From: Candidula unifasciata
Taxonomy: Eukaryota > Mollusca > Gastropoda > Stylommatophora > Geomitridae
Direction of reading: 5' to 3'
Assembly (NCBI GenBank): GCA_905116865.2
Contig: CAJHNH020000494.1
Coordinates: 266,928-330,927, forward strand
DNA: 64,000 nt
Shown here: positions 20,166 to 32,165 of the stretch, in pieces
Numbering within the stretch: position 1 is the first letter of the stretch
Layout of the letters: every line of letters begins with the position of its first letter
Notes under the pieces: generated by a model
The model's input: only the letters and a program-made list of their open reading frames with translations
Told to the model about the DNA's origin: nothing
Database searches by the model: none
Program-made: the position numbers and the translations under genes

Positions 20166-22224
20166 AAAGTGATTAGAACTCTACACAAGCCTGAAACTTG
20201 CACGGACACTATGACATTACCTAATGTCATAATGGAAGATGACCCACCTTCCAAAAAAATATCTAGTGTTTTTTTTTTTTTTCTTTATCCAACAGGTTAT
20301 TTTTTTTTTAAACTTTTTTTTTTACGTATTGATTTCTACCTATTTGTGTCATCAACGTGAGTAAATTTCTGTCATAATTATAAAGCAATAATAAGTACCA
20401 TGGTCATTATGTAATTAAAATATATATGTAGTGATTTTGGAGATGAATTTTCGAGGGACATTTTGTTGTTGTTAAAGAATAGATAGGCAAAATTCGGGAC
20501 TGGTGACGGATGAAATCATTTTTTAATTTATTCCTGCGGGAAAAATTCGTTTGATATTCACCGTTTTATCATCTTCCTCTCAGGAACGAATTTACGACGA
20601 ATATTGGAGTTCTAATGAATAAGTGATTGGCGTGTCTCCTTTCAGCATAAGTGACTATTTACATTTCATTGGTGTGTGTGGTTTGCCCAAGGCCCATAAT
20701 GCTGTTAAGAAGTTTATTGAGGTTCGGGTGAGGGGACCAAAACCTCCCAAGCGTTCAGGGTATCCCAAGGTTTTAACTCAGCCTCGCCCCCCAGGCACCT
20801 TTACTTGACCTGCTTACAATACTGTGCTAGCTAGACCCACATGAATATAAACCAGTCAACTCTAGAACCTTATCGCCGACCCCGCCCCCTCCCCTTTTTT
20901 TGCCCCCGACATTTCATGTAACCATTTTACCCTAGGTGGACTTAAGACGTATAATCATTCTTCTGTTTGAAGAACCCCCACCCCTGCCCTTTTTTCCAGT
21001 TTTGCTCTTTTCCATGATCTACGTAGCTATTGTTTTCACAGAATGAGGTAGCCACCCCCAAGATCCACCACTGAACAATATAACTAGAATATCTTTGCAA
21101 TGGAACCCACAGGGGCATAGAAATAAAGGCCGAAAAAAAAAAAAACACACATAGAAAAGGAGACTAGAAAGTGAAGTTAAAAAGATGGGGAGGCAATGGG
21201 GAAAGCTGCATGTCATAGCGAGGGAAAGAACGACTTGGGGTGAGTTGGTTGAGTTCCTATACCCAACTGAACGAGATGAGATGGGTGTGAAAGGGGTGAA
21301 AAAAAAGGGGGGGGGGGGGGAAACACTGAAGAAAGAAGAGAGATTTGGTCGCCCTGGCTCAGTTATAAAATGTCGTGCAGGTGTTGATTCGGGTTAGCTA
21401 CCAAGTCTAGCCACTGACATACAGCGACTTCTTTACATCACTATTTGTAAGAAGTTGAACGGGCTATCTAGAATCTAACTTCTTGATATGTTTCCCAGAT
21501 CACAGGTTTTCTTTTAAATCACAGGATGGATTGACAAAATTTAGTAACTGCACGAATAGGACAAACTGCCATCGAAGACCCAGTTCACATTCTAGAGATT
21601 TCAAAACGTACCAAATTCATACCGTACGACATGCTGGGACGTCAAAACAAAGAAATATTTGGGGGGGGGGGGGGGAGGGACCTAATGGGTATGGGCCTTC
21701 TTTAAGTGCTTAATAATACTATTCTGAAACACAATTAAATATTATATTATATTTTAGAACACTGTTAACGAATTAATGATAATTAATTATATCTCAGAAG
21801 ATTAATAATTTGTTATTGATGTTCTTAAATTCAATTATATGCAGTAAGATGTTTAAATATTATAAATTAGTTGGACTTAATTCCGTCCACTCTTATGTAT
21901 AATTATAACTAATGCTGATCCGCAGAGGGTGGGGTTTTGTTTGTTGGGGGGGGGGGGGGGAAGGGGGGGGGGTGGTTGTCTGAACCCCTAAGTACCGGTG
22001 CCTCTGACGACTTGACCTATGCAAATAAGATTAACCACAGGTATCATTTGATGATAATTTATTATCTAGTAGGTGTTGTGACACCTACCTGCTTGTATTT
22101 CATTTTTAAACTGATTATCTCACCCAGATTATGCAATTCTTAGTTCAACTGCCATCAAACCATCAACTTATCACGTATCAATCGCATGATAACAAGATCT
22201 TCTGCTACAGTTTAAAGCAAAGTA
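20166..22224. other. Non-coding stretch with homopolymer runs
   Basis: It contains poly-T runs near 20268-20325 and poly-G runs near 21307, 21661 and 21946. A short minus-oriented LINE tail lies at about 21070-21135 (TATAACTAGAATATCTTTGCAATGG side). No gene is seen. Confidence 0.45.
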
Positions 22225-22495
22225 AAGAATTTTCCCCCATGCCTTTATACCTATTAAGCATACAGTGTTAGACCTATACGTTATATACCAACCGGCACTC
22301 AGTGGGTCATGTGGTCAACATCTTGCCGACCGCATTTACTTCCCAGGACGTCATCTGGTACTGACTCAAGACTAGATCGACCTGAGCGTCAAGGTCATTT
22401 CTGAAAAAGTTCGGGACCCTTCGGACCTGACCCGCAACCTTTGGATGCGTAAGCGAGAGTACAGCCACTACACCACGGGAGCTCTTCTGCCTACT
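22225..22495 (-). mobile_element. SINE family B copy
   Basis: Tail side at left (CCCCCATGCCTTTATACC), body (TGTTAGACCTATACG, GTGGGTCATGTGGTCAAC, CTAGATCGACCTGAGCGTC), and a tRNA-like head side at right (GCGTAAGCGAGAGTACAGCC region). Confidence 0.6.
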
Positions 22496-22679
22496 ACAGT
22501 ATTTATCATCATGTGCCATGCCGGTAAGAGCAAGCTGTCATGTTTCACTATCTCACACGATCACTAGAATCGTGAATTAGGTCAATAGTTTTTGTCTCGC
22601 CTCATCAACCTAGTGAAGCCATCCAGGTTTGTATCCCTGTGTCTTTATCTTCCACAAATGTTTAATGTTTAATTTTAAA

Positions 22680-23460
22680 TGTTTAATTAGGAATCGACAT
22701 CACAGCACCTTGGATATTCCCATAAGCGCTTCGTCCCCCACCTTCAGCAGCAAGCAAAGAGTTTCGATTCCAATAGTACCAACAGCAGTATGATTGTGTA
22801 TCTGTCTCACCTTTCCCTTGAGTGCTGATCGTCGCCTGATCCCCTGGTCACTCCTTGCAGTACCTTTCTCTTCAGACCACGATGATCTATCTGTGCTTCT
22901 GCACTATTCACCCCCATCACCCAAGGAGCCCTCACAACATTTAGCTTGTCATGCATTACTTTACCACTAAGTGGCGCAGAACCAGCCAATCTGTCTACCT
23001 CTTCATTTCCTAATACACCCGCATAGCCTGGGGGAAAAAAATAAAAAAGACGCTAACTACCCGATACCTCTGAAGCGATGCTTGATACTTTTCACGGATG
23101 ATTTCGGTCTCCGCCTTTCTCAACTTGTTGTAAGTCGGTTACAATGCGACATGTGTATACGGCTGATTCCTAAGCTAGCGAAAGGCTGCAGTAATTGCTT
23201 CCACCTCCATTCTCAGACAAGATGTTCCGGTATCATATGCTAGGCTTTGTTGCCTTAAACGATGCCCATTCACTTTTTCTAAGGACACCCCTCCCCCCCC
23301 CCCTCCCCCCCCCCCCCCCCCTCCCCCCCCCCCCATGAGCTTCGTCTGCCTCTCAACCCAGAGCCATCTGTGCAGATTATCACATCACCTGGGAGAAGAA
23401 TTGTCATGAAGCGATTGTTGAGCTTCTAATTCTGCAGAGCCCGCTGGCCAGTCCCTGCAC
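22680..23460 (-). pseudogene. Non-LTR element 3' end (family F), second minus copy
   Basis: It is parallel to 19385-20165: the 3' UTR is at the left (CATCACAGCACCTTGGATATTCCC), and PLSGKVMHDKLNVVRAPW and related frames lie further right. A long poly-C run with T interruptions at 23287-23334 sits in the RNase H-side flank. Frames are broken throughout. Confidence 0.65.
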
Positions 23461-23590
23461 TCACTGCCCAGTGTGACCAAAACCCTACACAAGTCTGACT
23501 TTTGCTGGGACATTCCTCACCCAGCTTTATCAAGCCTGCACACATATTCCTTCAAATATGGCTGTAATCGTTTAAAGTTAGTTGCATATT

Positions 23591-23668
23591 CTTTACAGGA
23601 CGTTGCAGAACCAACCCTAGCATATTTTGGCTGTTGTGGTTTTCCAAGGCAGGTTTTAAATCCAGTAG
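23591..23668 (-). repeat. SINE family D 3' fragment
   Basis: TTTACAGGACGTTGCAGAACCAACCC and the following TTTTGGCTGTTGTGGTTTTCC match the tail side of family D in minus orientation. The head is missing. Confidence 0.55.
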
Positions 23669-24924
23669 TTTAAGCTTTAATAGGAATAACTGTAATGAGG
23701 CTGGTTAGAGAATATAAACATACGTCTGAGGAATCCATAATTAACATAATTTGTAGACGAAAGGCCAGGTAGAAAAACCGATAGCAAGATATAGTTTAAT
23801 TAAATTAATTTTGGAAAGGGGAATAGATGTTCCTATACGAGAAGTGGTGAGGTGTAAGAAAGTCGAAGTTTACGTGAAAGCGTGAACTTTGTTAACATAA
23901 TCGAATGTGGGTGGGGGGGGGGGGGGGGGGGGGGGGGGAGTTGTTAACTCTGGTAGAGAAAGAAAGTGAGATCAACAGAATGCATCCAAGCAGTCGGGTT
24001 ACCATGCAGTGTATTGTTCTTTCTCCCCCACCCTCCTCTTCGCATTATTACCCATAGTCATTCATCTTTAAGCTGATAAAACTTACTGGTCATATCTGCT
24101 GTAAAGTTATGTGAAATGTAGTAAACAATTAAATACAGCTCTTTATGAGTTCAAAGAATTATTTTAGGGGTCGGAAGGGGAGGGGGAGGGGGGGGGGAAT
24201 AGGTTGACTGCCTCCCAACACGCCTGTCTGTCTTAAAATGCGACTAACCGGTGATTCGCTGAAATCTAACTTGCTGGTCTGAAGGGAGTTGATATTGGAG
24301 ACTGGCTGTAAACCATAAAACAGCAAGCTTATCGCCCGTTTAAAGGTGAAGGCAGAAGGACGACGGGAAGAAAGAGGAGGAGGAGAAGTTGTAGTAGTAA
24401 TAGTAACAGTAGTAGCAGCAGCAGCAGTAATAGTAGCAGTAGTGGTGGTGGTGGTGGTGGAAGTGGTAGCAGTAAATAAAGAAGGATGATGAGGAAGAGG
24501 TAGACGAGGAGGAGAATGAGGACAAATTCAGAGCATAAAACATATTGTTATTCACACTCCGACAAACATTATGTTGTTCACTCCTGGTTTATTTCTGTTG
24601 CTCATAAAGGTTCACAGACAAAAGAAACCAATAAATATACGTTAATGGTTTATTTAACTTCACACAATTATCGGTCAAACTTAAGATTACTATACAGTAA
24701 AATCTCATTAACACGAACTTTCTTGAGAAAAACATTAGGTTAACATGAACAGAATATTTGTGTCAGCAGAAATGTGTATTCAGTTGTCCCCGGGGTACAA
24801 CGATTTTTATTTCTCCTCAACTTTTGGTGGGGTTTTTTCCTTCCGTCTCTTGGAAATCCTGTTAATAAGGTTTTTACCGTACAAAGAACTTCTTGACAGG
24901 CAGCCTTTTTTAAGAGGACCCGAG
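23669..24924. other. Non-coding stretch with G runs and triplet repeats
   Basis: Includes a poly-G run (about 23909-23938), a GTA/GCA/GGT triplet tract (24385-24475), and AT-rich DNA. A CAGTAAAATCTCATTAACACG motif at 24699-24719 resembles a pogo-like terminal repeat, but I found no partner. No gene is seen. Confidence 0.4.
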
Positions 24925-25300
24925 TAGTTAACATTCATTTGATATTTTATGTTGGTATGGCGGTGTGTTGGGAAAATGAGCAGACAGATAGACTCGCCGG
25001 TATTGCACCACTTGGTGGTGAATTGATGTATGAAAAGCTAGATGTTGTGAGGGCCCTTTGGGAGCCAGTGAACAGTACGGAGGCACAGATAGATCACTGC
25101 GGTCTGAAGAAAATGATGCTGCGAAGAGTTTCCAGGTGATCTGGCCCACGCTCAACTCTTAAGGGAAAGGCGAGAGGGATATACAACCAGACAGTTATAC
25201 TGGTGCCATCGAAATGGTAACTCTTCGCTTGCTGTTGAAGATGGGCACGGAGCGCTTATTAAGTGTCCCGAATACTATGATATCGATTCCTTTTCTGAAC
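24925..25300 (+). pseudogene. Non-LTR element C-terminal fragment (family F), plus copy
   Basis: The plus strand encodes ENEQTDRLAGIAPLGGELMY, then LDVVRALWEPVNSTEAQIDH, then RSTLKGKARGIYNQT, followed by the degraded ECPECCDV-type end. It is the same family as 31640-32165 and is disrupted by stops. Confidence 0.7.
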
Positions 25301-25571
25301 ATTTAACATTCAAGATCAGCTGCATTGCGCTAAAAAAAAAAGATTAATATATGCTATTGTCCTCTTATGTTGACACAGCGAAGATGTTTTCATTACAGTG
25401 CACGAAATGTGTAGTATTAGTGAGTACACATGTGCTGAGCAAACACATATGTATGAATTCGATTGATCGGTTAGGTGCAGCTCCAGCTTCACGTGAGGCG
25501 GATGTATCCGTTTCTGCGCCAGCAAAGTCTCTCGTGGAAAAAAATTGCCCCTGTCTGCTGTCTTGGCAAAG

Positions 25572-25965
25572 CGAATAACATACCCACTTATTAGACATAG
25601 TGCAGGCGACAGAAGTGCCAACATAGACTTTCCGCGACTATAACTGCAGTTAACTATCAGTGGAAGCGAATAGCATACACACTTATTAGATTAGTAATGC
25701 AGCCGACAGAAGTGCCAACATAGACATTCCGCCACTATAACTGCAGTTAACTATCAGTATAAGCAAATAGTATACACACTTATTAGATTGATAATGTAGC
25801 TGACAGAAGTGCCAACATAGACATTCCGAAACTATAAATGCAGTTAACTATCAGTGGAAGCGTATAGCATACACACTTATTAGATTGATAATGCAGCCAT
25901 CAGAAGGGTCATAATAGACACTCCGGCACTATAACTGCAGTTTACCATCAGTATAAGCAACGGTT
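25572..25965. repeat. ~97-bp tandem repeat, four copies
   Basis: Units start at or near ACTTATTAGA (25586, 25681, 25778, 25875). They share AGAAGTGCCAACATAGAC and ATAACTGCAGTTAACTATCA. Copies differ by scattered substitutions, and there is no open frame. Confidence 0.88.
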
Positions 25966-26543
25966 AAATGGGCAGTACTAGCAGACATTCAGTTGCGTTA
26001 GAAAAAACAAAATCATGAAAAACAAATTAATTTTAAAGATAGGTAGGACTGTCATATTGTCACACATGATGACTATATGATGAAGCTATCATATCAAATA
26101 AATATCTATGGAGTTCAGTGTACACATGTTTTACAATTAGGCTTTTTAAAAGCGAAAAATTGTATTTAACAAATGCAAGATATAGATAAAACTATGGATC
26201 TATTTGTAAGGAACAGGTACAGCCAAATTCCTTCAATATTGCACATAAAAAAATAGTGAATTAAGAAAGTTCTAGGAAAAAAATTATGGTTGTTCGTCCA
26301 CTTATAAACTTCGGTCTTATTCCAGAACTTCCGTTTTGCTGCACATTAGTTTTACAGATCTACCCTATTTGTGCGGATACTGTCTGTTCTTTGCAGATAA
26401 ACCCCGACTTCGAGGGAAGCACCCGTAATTAGTCGCCTTTTACGACACGCATGTTAGTGTAGCAGTGAGCCTTTTATCCATCCTCGTCCAAGAAATTGGT
26501 CCCGATCCCACACAGGGAACTGAGTAATTGAAACCAGTTGTGT
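25966..26543. other. AT-rich intergenic DNA
   Basis: No gene or definable repeat is visible here. Confidence 0.4.
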
Positions 26544-26556
26544 TTGTGATACTGAT

Positions 26557-26780
26557 GTTGTTGTTTGTTTGTTTGAGTATCCAGTAGCCATAAGTTGTTA
26601 ACCCTTAGGCTCGGTATTATGGATATCGCAACCTTTCGGCCTTGATTCCATGATGAAAACGGTAAATCTGGAAGAAATATGGCTTTTCCGACTACCCAAG
26701 GGAGTGAACCCGGACCAAAAGGAGTTCGTCACCCGGTCACCGCGCACACGGGTTTAGCCAACTACGCTAGAGAGTCAGGC
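26557..26780 (-). mobile_element. tRNA-derived SINE, family E, copy 1
   Basis: Read on the minus strand it has an A box in CTCTAGCGTAGTTGGCTAAA and a B-box-like region GGTGACGAACTCC. A shared body and an (AAAC)n tail (seen as GTTTGTTTGTTTG) follow. It is flanked by an exact 13-bp duplication TTGTGATACTGAT (26544-26556 and 26781-26793). The second copy is at 49798-49997. Confidence 0.85.
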
Positions 26781-27220
26781 TTGTGATACTGATATACTTG
26801 TTCAGTGCCTACATTTTGAAACTGAAGAGCACCTGTCAAATGGTGACATTCTTGTTTTCAATGGGACCTTGGAATCCATGCGGGTTCCGGGAACCCACTG
26901 TTGGGAAGGTAAAAATACACAAACTGTCTCCTCAACAAGCATGTCGTATGAGTTGACTAATTGGAAGGTTTTCTTTGAAGTCGGAGTTCATCTGCCGGCC
27001 AGGCAAGGAACCATATGACTGTATACAAATAAGCATATCTGTAAAACGCTATACTCAGGTTCTAAAACAAGACTAAAGTCGAGAAGTGGACGAACAGCCA
27101 TAATATTTTCCCTTCGGGGAAGGTAGCGGGGTGGGGGATTGGCCTTGTGTGGAAGGAGGGGTTGTATGAATCCTAACCTACACAATTCATGGCGACTGCA
27201 ACAAGCACGTGGCTCTAAAT

Positions 27221-27407
27221 CAGTGGCTGTCAACCTTTGGGTAGTGATCCTTTTAGGAGTCGAACAACGCTCTAACAGGGGTCGCCTAAGACCACCAGAA
27301 ATCACTTATGTTATGAAGTAGTATTGAAAACTGTATGGCTGGGGCGTCGCCACAACATGAGCAACTTTATTCAAGGGTCACGGCATTAGGAAGGCTGAGA
27401 ACCACTG
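27221..27407. mobile_element. 187-bp hAT MITE
   Basis: The ends CAGTGGCTGTCAACCTT and AAGGCTGAGAACCACTG form imperfect inverted repeats of the common hAT type. They are bounded by an exact 8-bp duplication CTCTAAAT (27213-27220 and 27408-27415). Non-coding. Confidence 0.88.
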
Positions 27408-27536
27408 CTCTAAATCTTTGGGATAAAGACCCACGACTCACAGTTTGTTTTTTACCTTACTGATTATTCGGACCTGGGTCATCCAAACGAGAGTCAAGTC
27501 TTCTAACCGTTAGGATAGCGGTCGTTTTACTAACGT

Positions 27537-27602
<66 letters not shown>
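27537..27602. repeat. (CA)n(TA)n compound microsatellite
   Basis: A CA run passes directly into a TA run. Confidence 0.95.
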
Positions 27603-27608
<6 letters not shown>

Positions 27609-27735
27609 TTTACTATGACTTTGTTTATTTGAAAGATTGTCTATATAGCCTACTGTGTATAAGTCAGCAATTGCTTTTTAAAAAAAGAGGAGGGACGGGT
27701 GAGGGAGAGAGGGGCGGGGGGAGGGGGGCGGGTAA

Positions 27736-28980
27736 CTATTTCACTGAGTAAGAGAAGATAATTGGTGTTATTAGTGATCGGAAAATAGATAACCAGAAGA
27801 AAAAGTGACTTAGAAAAGTGGCCGTGGAATCGTCTGTGTAGCCATCGACAGTCGTGCCCAGGGTGAATACGGCAGTTGGAACAGCACATAGGAAATGGAT
27901 GACAGAAATTAGGCAAAGAATTTTCCGTTCTCTGTTTAGCAATGAAAGAATAGGGCCTGATATATTTTGAGGTTGTTCTTGAACTGTTACGGCATTGTTA
28001 GACACAGAAGTGTACTGTTGGGGCAGTGCGTACTGCGGTGGTATCTGTGGGGGTAGCGGGTACTGTTGCACTGGGTACTGCTGTTCTGGGTACTGTTGTA
28101 CTGGGTACTGTTGCACTGGATAATGTTGTACTGGCTGTTGTGAAGTGGGTATGGAGAAAACCTGACCTTCCGGAGCTTGTGGTGTTGAACTGTGAGAACT
28201 ACCAGATACGGTATTGCCAGGAAGTTGCGATGATTCTGCTCTGTGGTCCCCATAGTAATGAGAAGGTCCAGTGATACTATTCACAGCGTAATGCTGGGAC
28301 ACGCCCAGAACGGTTCCTTGATTTTGCACCTGGTCGTGGTCTAACGCCTGAAGCGCGACAGTCGAAGTTTCGACATAGACGGGTACCCATTGTCTACACA
28401 TAACAACACAGCACACAAGAACAGCCAGAAGAGCTGGAAGTATTACAGATATTCCTAATGCAATTTGGTTTCTTGTGCTAGATGAATCTACATAGCATAA
28501 ATTAGGCAGTCGAGAGTTGCGGCCACTTAAAACAAGGGGAAGTACAACTACAAGACTTAAAATCCAAGGGAAAGAACTGCAGATGACAGACTTCGCGATA
28601 TTTGCAGGTGTCTTCTCCGCTACTGAGGATGCTCTAAATCTGATGGAAAGCTCGATCGCTAGAACAATCAGTCCTGTAGCGTATACGGAATGTATCAAAA
28701 AGGTCATATAAACATCATAAGAAATTCCAGTTGCACAAGATAATTTGAGGTCGTTGACGGCAACAAACTCTAATTCCGTACGTACAACTAAAGCAAAAAT
28801 AGCCAAAAATATGTCACCAATAGCAAGGGATATCACTGTCAGGCTTTTCAGGGTGTAGAAGAATCCACCTTTTCGAATGACCCGGAAAATCAAGAGACAG
28901 TTTGCTAGAAAAATTGTCACAATAAAGGAAATTCCCAGTCCTTTGTCTGCATTGTCTAACTTGTCGTAATCGATCTCCAT
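27736..28980 (-). CDS. Divergent class A-like GPCR with YPxQQ-repeat third loop (paralogue 2)
   Basis: A single-exon frame of 414 residues counted from the methionine at 28980, which aligns with the start of paralogue 1 (EIDYD). An upstream in-frame methionine at 29031 would add 17 unrelated residues. The same seven helices are visible: N27 in TM1, D56 in the shared SLAIGDIFLA of TM2, C82 and C162 for the disulfide, W139 and P148 in TM4, P182 in TM5, P368 in TM6 and P406 in TM7. DRY is replaced by IELSIR, the toggle Trp by Ala (CAVP), and NPxxY by TPIIF. Loop 3 (about 200-350) has a shorter Tyr-Pro-Val-Gln repeat at 282-322. Eight or fewer residues follow TM7. Function is unknown; a sensory or peptide receptor role would be a guess. 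Confidence 0.82.
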   Translation of the reverse strand: MEIDYDKLDNADKGLGISFIVTIFLANCLLIFRVIRKGGFFYTLKSLTVISLAIGDIFLAIFALVVRTELEFVAVNDLKLSCATGISYDVYMTFLIHSVYATGLIVLAIELSIRFRASSVAEKTPANIAKSVICSSFPWILSLVVVLPLVLSGRNSRLPNLCYVDSSSTRNQIALGISVILPALLAVLVCCVVMCRQWVPVYVETSTVALQALDHDQVQNQGTVLGVSQHYAVNSITGPSHYYGDHRAESSQLPGNTVSGSSHSSTPQAPEGQVFSIPTSQQPVQHYPVQQYPVQQYPEQQYPVQQYPLPPQIPPQYALPQQYTSVSNNAVTVQEQPQNISGPILSLLNRERKILCLISVIHFLCAVPTAVFTLGTTVDGYTDDSTATFLSHFFFWLSIFRSLITPIIFSYSVK

Positions 28981-29384
28981 GGTACAGGCAATTAGAGCCT
29001 TCTGATTAATTATTCTATGTGTAGCTTTCAAATATTCTTTTTCTCCTTCTTCACTTCCAATTTTATCTCCTTGGGTGTCGAGGGGGATATAAGTTTCTGC
29101 TTTTCTGGCAGCAACTTGAATTTACTTATTGTAATTTTGTTAACAATGAAAGCTTTAATATCTCCATAAAGTTTGTTTGCCCTTAAGGGATGGGTAAGAT
29201 TCTGAGCTCGGGTCTGTTAGCAGCTCTAATGAACAATGCATTACTTGACAAGCTGTATAGGTTCTGTCATCAAGCTAGTAGTTGTTTTACAAATTCCAGT
29301 CTGTAAATAGAGAATATTAAACAATAATAAACAATGAGGCCGCCGCTGTTGAACAATTTTACATGATGTGTTTGGTGGTTCATT
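28981..29384. other. Upstream region of paralogue 2
   Basis: The 5' flank of the minus-strand receptor gene is AT-rich. I could not fix a TATA box, exon or splice acceptor with confidence. Confidence 0.35.
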
Positions 29385-29740
29385 CATTCATTCATTATCC
29401 TGTTGTCACATAGTGTTCGAGGTCAAAAGAAATTAGAATTAATACTAGATTTAAAATTATTAATTCTAACGTCAAATCAGTACTGTTGTATGGAGCGAAA
29501 ACATGGAGGTCACCTAAGGAAGTTAGCAATAAACTACAAACATTAATTACCTTTTGCCTTCGCAGAATATAGCAAATTGAATGGTATGATAGAATCGCTA
29601 AGGTAGAGCTTTGGGAGAGCACTAAACATGTTCCAGTGGACCAAGAGGTGAAGAAAAGACGGTGGCGTTAGATAGGACACGTGTTGAGAAAACCCGAGAA
29701 CATTATAACTAGAATGACTTTGCACTGGAACCCATATATC
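29385..29740 (+). pseudogene. Non-LTR retrotransposon C-terminal fragment
   Basis: The plus strand contains in-frame pieces EVKKRRWR, IGHVLRKPENIITRM and TLHWNP. This is the 'KRRW.WIGH.LRKP..(N)ITR..L.WNP' tail of RTE/Jockey-like ORF2 proteins, with one stop inside. The same tail, inverted, was duplicated at 43928-44345. Confidence 0.65.
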
Positions 29741-29899
29741 CGTAGGTCATAGAATCAAATAATCGCAGTTTCGACTTCATGGCAAAGGGATCACCCAATT
29801 GCTCAGTTCCTGTGCCAACGAAAACCACACCAAATGTCCACCACTTTGCCTTGTGAAACAAATTGACAGACGGTAGTTTCAGAAAATCCAAGAGCATCA

Positions 29900-30530
29900 T
29901 CATCATGTGCTCTGCCAACTGGCGTAGGCGCTCATGCGTCTCAACAGATGACGATCCCTGGTTGCCTGGAACAGCTCTCTTGATGATATCCCTCCATGCC
30001 ATTGTTTCAGCCCATCCAGCATCACCTCTCTTGGTATGCCTTTACCCCTTTTTTCCACTTTCCAGTTGTCACGATGTTCTCCAATGTCTCTCTTCTCATT
30101 ATGAGGCCAAAAAACTATGTTTCTTTCTTTCTTATTGTTGTATACAGAAATTTACTTTTATTAGCTTCTTTCAAGCTATCGTGACAGTTACTCTGGCCGT
30201 CCAAGGTATTCGTAACATTCGTCTCAGAAACAAAATCTCTGTTGCTTTCAAATTCTTCTTAATTCGTTCACTGACATACCCGGATTCGCTGCCATGCAGC
30301 AGAAAAGATTCTTTGTAACATTTAAGCCCCCTTTTTCTGACATTAGGTGACAGCGACTCAATGCATAAGATATTTTTCATTTTCTGAAATGTAGCTTTCG
30401 CTTGACATATTCTGCTTTAAATCTCAGTCACACATTTTCCATCTGATGATATGATTGTTCCCAGATATTTGAGTTTATTGACTCCAATAGCATGCACATG
30501 CATTATATGCATAAGGTGGCCATGGAAGTG
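29900..30530 (-). pseudogene. Non-LTR reverse transcriptase 3' portion, minus strand
   Basis: Minus frames give NKLKYLGTIISSDGKCVTEI, ATEILFLRRMLRIPWTARVT, and further on GIPREVMLDGLKQW. Together these follow the usual order YLG..(I/V)SSDG, then FLRRMLRI.W, then the C-terminal basic tail. Several frameshifts and stops separate the blocks. Confidence 0.7.
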
Positions 30531-30639
30531 CCACAATAAATAGCCCAGCACCGGAAATGCGCTCAGATTCGATGGAAGCAGCGGGTAAGATGTACTGATG
30601 TGTGTGGGGGTGGGTGGAGGGGGGGGGGCGACAAACTTC

Positions 30640-31015
30640 ACAAGAAGAAGTGACTGGGTGCAAATTGATGGACGCCTGAATGTTCATCGAAATGTTGCTA
30701 AAACTCTTCATCCTAACGCTTATCTAGCTGCAAGAGGGTCGACTTTTCAGCAGGATAACGCTAGGCCTCGTGTGGCACAAATCACCACCCAGTTACTCGC
30801 TAACAGCAACACTCACACCATTCCATGACCAGCCAACAATTTCCTCAGACATGATCCCGATATAACACTTCTGGGATGAACTCGACACACAAATTCGTCA
30901 TCGAGATGTGGCTCTAGTCAATCTCCAACAGTTGTCACTTGCACTCCGAGAAGAATGAGAAGCCATAATCAACAACAGATTCAACAGCTAATTAGATTAT
31001 TGCCAAAGAGATGTC
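30640..31015 (+). pseudogene. Tc1-like transposase C-terminal fragment
   Basis: The plus strand encodes FQQDNARPRVAQITTQLLA, which contains the second catalytic Asp region (QQDNARPH-type) of Tc1/mariner transposases. Degraded LWDEL-type and RLI..LPKRC-type ends follow in shifted frames. The N-terminal half and terminal repeats are absent. Confidence 0.7.
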
Positions 31016-31589
31016 ATTTTCTAAAAGAGGTCAGAGCAGACCATGAACCTACTGAAACAAGGTCCCATTTGCAAAGAATAAAGAGACAAACCTTACGTAA
31101 TGAACATTACTGCATTGTTCATGTCGTAAAGTTACCTCATGTCAATACAGAAACATTAATTCAGTCAAATAAAATTTTGGTACACGTTTGAAGTTGGCAG
31201 TCCATTACAACTGCTCCACAGTTTCACTGCTTTTCCTGGACAATATAAATAACAGCCATACCCCAGCCACAGAAAGCCGAGCCATGAAGATGGAAACGCT
31301 AAACCCAACCCTGACCAGGACAACAGAATCAACAGAGCGGACCCTGACATCCTCAGACCTGGCATGACACAGCTAGAGATACTTTGCTACTCCTCGCAAC
31401 AAACTATTTGAGCTGGTAAATCTAGCGCAGTTAAAACTAGACCAAAATTATAACCGAAGCTGTTCTCAATAGGACTGAAAACATGTTCTTATGAATATAT
31501 ATATATATAAAAATTAAAACGATACTTTGTCATAATATAACATTTTATTTATCTAAGCTAAACAAAACTTACAGTAAGATGCAACAATA
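31016..31589. other. Non-coding stretch
   Basis: No gene or repeat with clear ends apart from a short TA run near 31495-31509. Confidence 0.4.
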
Positions 31590-31639
31590 ATGAAAATTTT
31601 TGTGCTTTATTTATATTTGAAACGTTTTCTCATAATTTC

Positions 31640-32165
31640 TAATACGATGTCATCTAGCATGAGAATGGAGGTGGAGGCGGTAACTGCAGCTCTCCAGTGG
31701 CTACAGAACAAGATGCATACACATGTCGTAATTGTAACAGACTCTGAAAGCATGCTGAGAAAGGTGAAGGCAGGGATGCTTCGAGCAGAGTGGCAAGCTT
31801 CACTGGAAAGGTGACGGGTAGTGAGCATACTTTGAATCTTTTCTCTAGGCAATGCCGGCGTGGTGGGTAATGAACGGGGAGACAGAATGGCTGTATTGAT
31901 ACATGACAACGAAGATGTGGTCAAGGTCCTTTGGGAAGAAGCAAAGGAATCAGTAGAGAAATAAGATTGTGGCCTGGAGACAATGAGGCACCTGGGTGTA
32001 ACCAGAGGGTCTGGCCGGCTCAGTACACTCAGAGGAAAGGCAAGACGGACATTTAGCCAGATTGTGACCGGTACCATCAGTAATGGAACTCTCCGCTGGC
32101 TGCTGAAGTTAAGGACGGAGCATGCATGGGAATGCTCTGAGTGCTGTGATGTCAATTCTTGACTC
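31640..32165 (+). pseudogene. Non-LTR element 3' end (family F), RNase H plus C-terminal tail
   Basis: This is the best-preserved copy. It begins MRMEVEAVTAALQWLQNK and VVIVTDSESMLRKVKAGMLR, an RNase H-like segment with the TDS motif. It continues with a GNERGDRMA-type region and GSGRLSTLRGKARRTFSQIV. It ends near GTISNGTLRWLLK and ECSECCDV. The frame shifts between blocks. A TCAACTCAATTCAACTC tail and a T-run follow. Confidence 0.75.

Noticed and set aside
24699..24719. Possible pogo/Tigger terminal repeat
   Set aside because: No matching inverted end or transposase was found within reach.
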